Source: Mycolicibacterium rhodesiae
GTDB lineage: Bacteria > Actinomycetota > Actinomycetes > Mycobacteriales > Mycobacteriaceae
Direction of reading: 5' to 3'
DNA length: 64,000 nt
Assembly (NCBI RefSeq): GCF_002086695.1
Contig: NZ_MVIH01000011.1
Coordinates: forward strand, 62,001-126,000
Below the pieces are notes generated by a model. The model searched no databases and had not been told where the DNA came from. It saw nothing but the letters and a program-made list of their open reading frames with translations. Position numbers and translations under genes: made by a program. Shown here piece by piece: positions 61,278 to 64,000 of the stretch. Every line of letters begins with the position of its first letter. Within the stretch, counting starts at the first letter, position 1.

Positions 61278-62153
61278 GTGAAGTCGACGTTCTGCGGACG
61301 GCCGGTGGCCGGTGATCGCGCGCTGATCATGGCGATCGTCAACCGCACGCCCGACTCGTTCTACGACCAGGGCGCCACCTTCTCCGACGACGCCGCCAAG
61401 GACGCCGCCCACCGGGTGGTCGCCGAAGGGGCCGACGTGGTCGACGTCGGGGGAGTCAAGGCCGGGCCCGGGATCGTGGTCGACGCCGACGAGGAAATCG
61501 CCAGGGTGGTGCCGTTCATCGAATGGCTGCGCGGCGAGTACCCGGATCAGCTGATCAGCGTCGACACCTGGCGATCCTCGGTGGCCAAGCAGGCCTGCGC
61601 GGCCGGAGCGGACCTGATCAACGACACCTGGGCCGGTGCCGACCCGGCGCTTCCTGAGGTCGCCGCCGAATTCGGGGTGGGGCTGGTGTGCTCGCACACC
61701 GGGGGAGCGACGCCGCGTACCCGGCCGTTCCGGGTCAGCTACGGCACGACCGTGACCGGCGTGGTCGACGACGTCATCGCCGAGGTCACCTCCGCGGCCG
61801 AACGCGCCGTAGCTATCGGGGTGGCTCGGGACGCGATCCTCATCGATCCGACCCACGATTTCGGCAAAAATACTCATCACGGTCTTACTTTGTTGCACCA
61901 CGTAAAAGATCTTGTTAACACCGGATGGCCCGTCCTGATGGCACTGAGCAACAAAGATTTCGTCGGGGAGACTTTGGGTGTGGAGCTCACTCAACGACTC
62001 GAGGGCACGCTGGCAGCGACCGCTCTGGCCGCCGCCGACGGAGCCCGGATGTTCCGGGTGCATGAGGTGGGACCCACTCGGCGCGTGCTGGAAATGGTCG
62101 CGTCGATCCGTGGGGAGCGTCCGCCGGCGCGGACGGTGAGGGGCCTGGCATGA
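61278..62153 (+). CDS. folP2: FolP2, dihydropteroate synthase-like protein
   Basis: 291 residues from GTG 61278; CACCAT 6 nt upstream could be a -10. The DHPS fold is recognisable (MAIVNRTPDSFYDQG, INDTWAG, LIDPTHDFGK), but the pABA/pterin loop that reads ESTRPG in true DHPS is VKAGPG here. FolP2 of M. leprae and M. tuberculosis is reported to lack DHPS activity, so a different role is likely. Codons at 61857-61925 (residues 194-216) are unusually AT-ending: 14 of 23 against a GC-dominated gene. It overlaps gpgS by ATGA, which ties it to methylglucose lipopolysaccharide genes. Confidence 0.9.
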   Translation: MKSTFCGRPVAGDRALIMAIVNRTPDSFYDQGATFSDDAAKDAAHRVVAEGADVVDVGGVKAGPGIVVDADEEIARVVPFIEWLRGEYPDQLISVDTWRSSVAKQACAAGADLINDTWAGADPALPEVAAEFGVGLVCSHTGGATPRTRPFRVSYGTTVTGVVDDVIAEVTSAAERAVAIGVARDAILIDPTHDFGKNTHHGLTLLHHVKDLVNTGWPVLMALSNKDFVGETLGVELTQRLEGTLAATALAAADGARMFRVHEVGPTRRVLEMVASIRGERPPARTVRGLA

Positions 62154-63085
62154 CCGAACTCGCCAACGACACACTTCCCGGCGACACCTGGCTGTCTGAC
62201 CACAGCTGGAGCCGGCCGACCTGGACCATCGCTGAACTGGTGGCCGCCAAACGCGGCCGCACCATCTCCGTCGTCCTGCCTGCGCTCAACGAGGAGGAGA
62301 CCGTCGGATCGGTGGTGGACACCATCCGTCCGCTGCTTGGCGGCCTGGTCGACGAACTGATCGTGCTGGATTCCGGCTCCACCGACGACACCGAGATCGA
62401 AGCCATCGCCGCCGGCGCCCGGGTGGTCACCCGCGAACAGGCGGTGCCCGAGGTCGAACCGCAGCCCGGCAAGGGTGAAGTGTTGTGGCGCTCGCTGGCC
62501 GCCACCACCGGCGACATCATCGTCTTCGTCGACTCCGACCTGATCGATCCCGACCCGATGTTCGTGCCGCGGCTGGTCGGTCCGCTGCTCACCGGCGACG
62601 GCATCCACCTGGTCAAGGGCTTCTACCGGCGACCGCTGAAGGTCGGCAAGGGCGAGGACGCCAACGGCGGTGGCCGGGTCACCGAGCTGGTCGCCCGACC
62701 GCTGCTGGCCGCGCTGCGCCCCGAACTGGGGTGCGTACTGCAGCCGTTGGGCGGCGAGTACGCCGGCACCCGTGAGCTGCTGACCTCGGTGCCGTTCGCG
62801 CCGGGTTACGGCGTGGAGATCGGTCTGCTGGTCGACACCTACGACCGACTCGGCCTGCAGGCGATCGCGCAGGTGAACCTCGGCGTGCGCAGTCACCGCA
62901 ACCGGCCGCTGATCGAGCTGGGCGCGATGAGTCGTCAGGTGATCGCCACCCTGCTGTCCCGGTGCGGCATCACCGACTCGGGCATCGGGCTGACGCAGTT
63001 CCTGCCCGACGGCCACGACGGCTACCTGCCGCAGACGACCAAGGTCTCGTTGGCCGACCGGCCGCCGATGAACACCCTGCGCTGA
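62150..63085 (+). CDS. gpgS: GpgS, glucosyl-3-phosphoglycerate synthase
   Basis: 311 residues, GT81 family. The nucleotide-sugar site is SVVLPALNEEETV with the metal motif VFVDSDLIDPD; GFYRRPLK and GGEYAGTRELLTSVPFAPGYGVEIG are acceptor-side landmarks. It transfers glucose from UDP-glucose to 3-phosphoglycerate, the first step of methylglucose lipopolysaccharide synthesis. It matches Rv1208 and overlaps folP2 by 4 nt. Confidence 0.95.
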   Translation: MTELANDTLPGDTWLSDHSWSRPTWTIAELVAAKRGRTISVVLPALNEEETVGSVVDTIRPLLGGLVDELIVLDSGSTDDTEIEAIAAGARVVTREQAVPEVEPQPGKGEVLWRSLAATTGDIIVFVDSDLIDPDPMFVPRLVGPLLTGDGIHLVKGFYRRPLKVGKGEDANGGGRVTELVARPLLAALRPELGCVLQPLGGEYAGTRELLTSVPFAPGYGVEIGLLVDTYDRLGLQAIAQVNLGVRSHRNRPLIELGAMSRQVIATLLSRCGITDSGIGLTQFLPDGHDGYLPQTTKVSLADRPPMNTLR

Positions 63086-63122
63086 GCGCGTCTCTCGCCG
63101 ACACGACATTTCGCAGCAGAAA

Positions 63123-63158
63123 TGCGAGTGCAACCGTGCAGAACGTCGATCTCGGCGC
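63123..63158 (+). repeat. Short intergenic repeat, copy 2 (TGCGAGTG family)
   Basis: Same pattern and spacing as 61223-61258. It lies in the 88-bp gap between gpgS and the DivIVA-domain gene, ending 3 nt before that gene's -10 box. A CATTTC/GAAATG inverted repeat (about 63108-63125) abuts it. Confidence 0.65.
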
Positions 63159-63161
63159 AAG

Positions 63162-63167
63162 TAATCT
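63162..63167 (+). promoter_or_regulatory. -10 box, leaderless promoter of the DivIVA-domain gene
   Basis: TAATCT, then 6 nt, then GTG 63174. Confidence 0.5.
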
Positions 63168-63173
63168 CGTGAC

Positions 63174-63524
63174 GTGACATTGATCCTGCTGTACCTGGTG
63201 GTGCTGATCCTGATCGGCATCGTCCTGTTCGGGGTGGCCAGCCTGGTCTTCGGGCGGGGCGAGCAGCTGCCGCCGCTGCCGCGGGCCACCACAGCCACCG
63301 TGCTGCCTGCCTCCGGGGTCACCGGCGCAGACGTCGAGGCCGTCAAGTTCACTCAGGTGCTGCGCGGCTACAAGACCAGTGAGGTGGACTGGGTGCTGGA
63401 CCGCCTCGGTGCCGAACTGGACCAGCTGCGCGGCGAGCTCTCCGCGGTGCGCGCGGCCGCCGGGCTCGACGAGCCGGTACACACCCACCACGCCGCGCCC
63501 GGCGCCGACGAAGAACAGCCGTGA
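63174..63524 (+). CDS. DivIVA-domain membrane protein (Rv1209-like)
   Basis: 116 residues. One membrane helix (about 2-24) is followed by a short linker and a DivIVA-like coiled segment (KFTQVLRGYKTSEVDWVLDRLGAELDQL region, about 57-85). It is much smaller than Wag31/DivIVA and is membrane anchored, so it may recruit partners at curved or polar membrane. It overlaps tagA by GTGA. M. tuberculosis has the same order, Rv1209-Rv1210. Confidence 0.88.
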   Translation: MTLILLYLVVLILIGIVLFGVASLVFGRGEQLPPLPRATTATVLPASGVTGADVEAVKFTQVLRGYKTSEVDWVLDRLGAELDQLRGELSAVRAAAGLDEPVHTHHAAPGADEEQP

Positions 63525-64000
63525 CGGAACCGGCCGAGGACGACGGCCGCATCCGCTGCGGCTGGGCACAGATGCAGTCGCAGCTCTACCGCGACTACCA
63601 CGACGACGAGTGGGGCCGGGTACTGCGCGGCCAGGTGGCGCTGTTCGAGCGGATGAGCCTCGAAGCGTTCCAGAGCGGTCTGTCGTGGCTGATCATCCTG
63701 CGTAAGCGGGACAACTTCCGGCGCGCGTTCGACAACTTCGACATCGAGACGGTGGCCACCTACACCGACCGTGACGTCGCCCGGCTGATGGCCGACGAGG
63801 GCATCGTGCGCAACCGCGCCAAGATCGAGGCCACCATCGCCAACGCCAGGGCCGTCGCCGAACTCGACGTCGACCTGTCCGACCTGCTGTGGTCCTACGC
63901 CCCGCCGCCGCGCCCGCGGCCCAAGACGATGGCCGACGTGCCGGCGATCACGCCGGAGTCCCAGGCGATGGCCAAGGACCTCAAGAAGCGCGGTTTCCGC
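63521..64000 (+). CDS. tagA: TagA, DNA-3-methyladenine glycosylase I, 3' end cut
   Basis: 160 codons are visible before the window edge. RCGWAQMQSQLYRDYHDDEWG at the N-terminus carries the zinc-site Cys and the YHDxEWG signature; FERMSLEAFQSGLSWLIILRKRDNFRRAF is the family core with the catalytic Glu. The enzyme removes 3-methyladenine in base-excision repair. Start GTG 63521 overlaps the DivIVA-domain gene stop. Confidence 0.93.
   Translation, partial: MTEPAEDDGRIRCGWAQMQSQLYRDYHDDEWGRVLRGQVALFERMSLEAFQSGLSWLIILRKRDNFRRAFDNFDIETVATYTDRDVARLMADEGIVRNRAKIEATIANARAVAELDVDLSDLLWSYAPPPRPRPKTMADVPAITPESQAMAKDLKKRGFR

Noticed and set aside
61278..62153. folP2 as the functional dihydropteroate synthase (sulfonamide target)
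   Set aside because: The ESTRPG substrate loop is missing, and FolP2 orthologues are reported inactive as DHPS.
1..64000. tRNA, rRNA, riboswitch or antitoxin systems
   Set aside because: I looked in all intergenic gaps (none above about 284 bp) and saw no cloverleaf, conserved riboswitch core or small paired toxin-antitoxin genes.

Overview
The window is a high-GC actinobacterial chromosome segment from the Mycobacteriaceae, most likely a fast-growing non-tuberculous species (Mycolicibacterium-type). It carries mycothiol (mshB), F420 (fbiC), phosphatidylinositol mannoside (pimE, lpqW) and methylglucose lipopolysaccharide (gpgS) genes, a PGRS-type glycine-rich protein, and an MspA-type porin, which slow growers generally lack. 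From memory of M. tuberculosis gene order, the backbone follows Rv1156 to Rv1210 with lineage-specific blocks inserted. Family assignments rest on motifs and remembered homologues; no database search was run.

Layout: (1) 1-7538, minus strand: a truncated MFS transporter, then a carboxylate-uptake operon with a DUF732 protein, a LytS-type kinase, a LytTR regulator, a small two-helix membrane protein, a sodium:solute symporter, a DUF485 protein and an ActP-like symporter. A LytTR-type direct repeat lies in front of DUF485-actP. (2) 7601-17170: HhH-GPD repair protein, DUF1059, WS/DGAT acyltransferase, two Ala/Pro-rich exported proteins, pimE, a pterin dehydratase, an 1109-residue PGRS protein ending in a C39-like cysteine-peptidase fold, and mutT2. 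(3) 17195-20457: cyp142 and three small membrane-protein genes where M. tuberculosis has narGHJI. (4) 20454-34046: typA, lpqW, three exported proteins with Ser/Thr/Lys/Ala-rich tails, a methyltransferase, a ClC transporter, mshB, an Rv1171-like protein and fbiC. (5) 34050-40680: an island with three alpha/beta hydrolases, a TetR regulator and a large SARP-type ATPase regulator preceded by 11-bp-spaced heptamer repeats. (6) 40965-50708: fdxC, an aminotransferase, the mspA-like porin, the proline catabolism set pruC/pruA/pruB, a TSUP permease, an acyltransferase, a secreted protein and a Nudix hydrolase. (7) 50740-64000: fadD36, a VOC protein, malQ, divergent dapD/dapE, a P-loop ATPase, LOG, fadD6, folP2, gpgS, a DivIVA-domain protein and a truncated tagA.

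Two traits recur. Many genes start with GTG or ATG 6-8 nt after a TANNNT box, which predicts leaderless mRNAs. Most convergent pairs overlap or nearly touch, leaving no room for terminators. Two short intergenic repeat families are each present twice. I saw no tRNA, rRNA, CRISPR array, insertion sequence or prophage, and no gene-free stretch longer than 300 bases.
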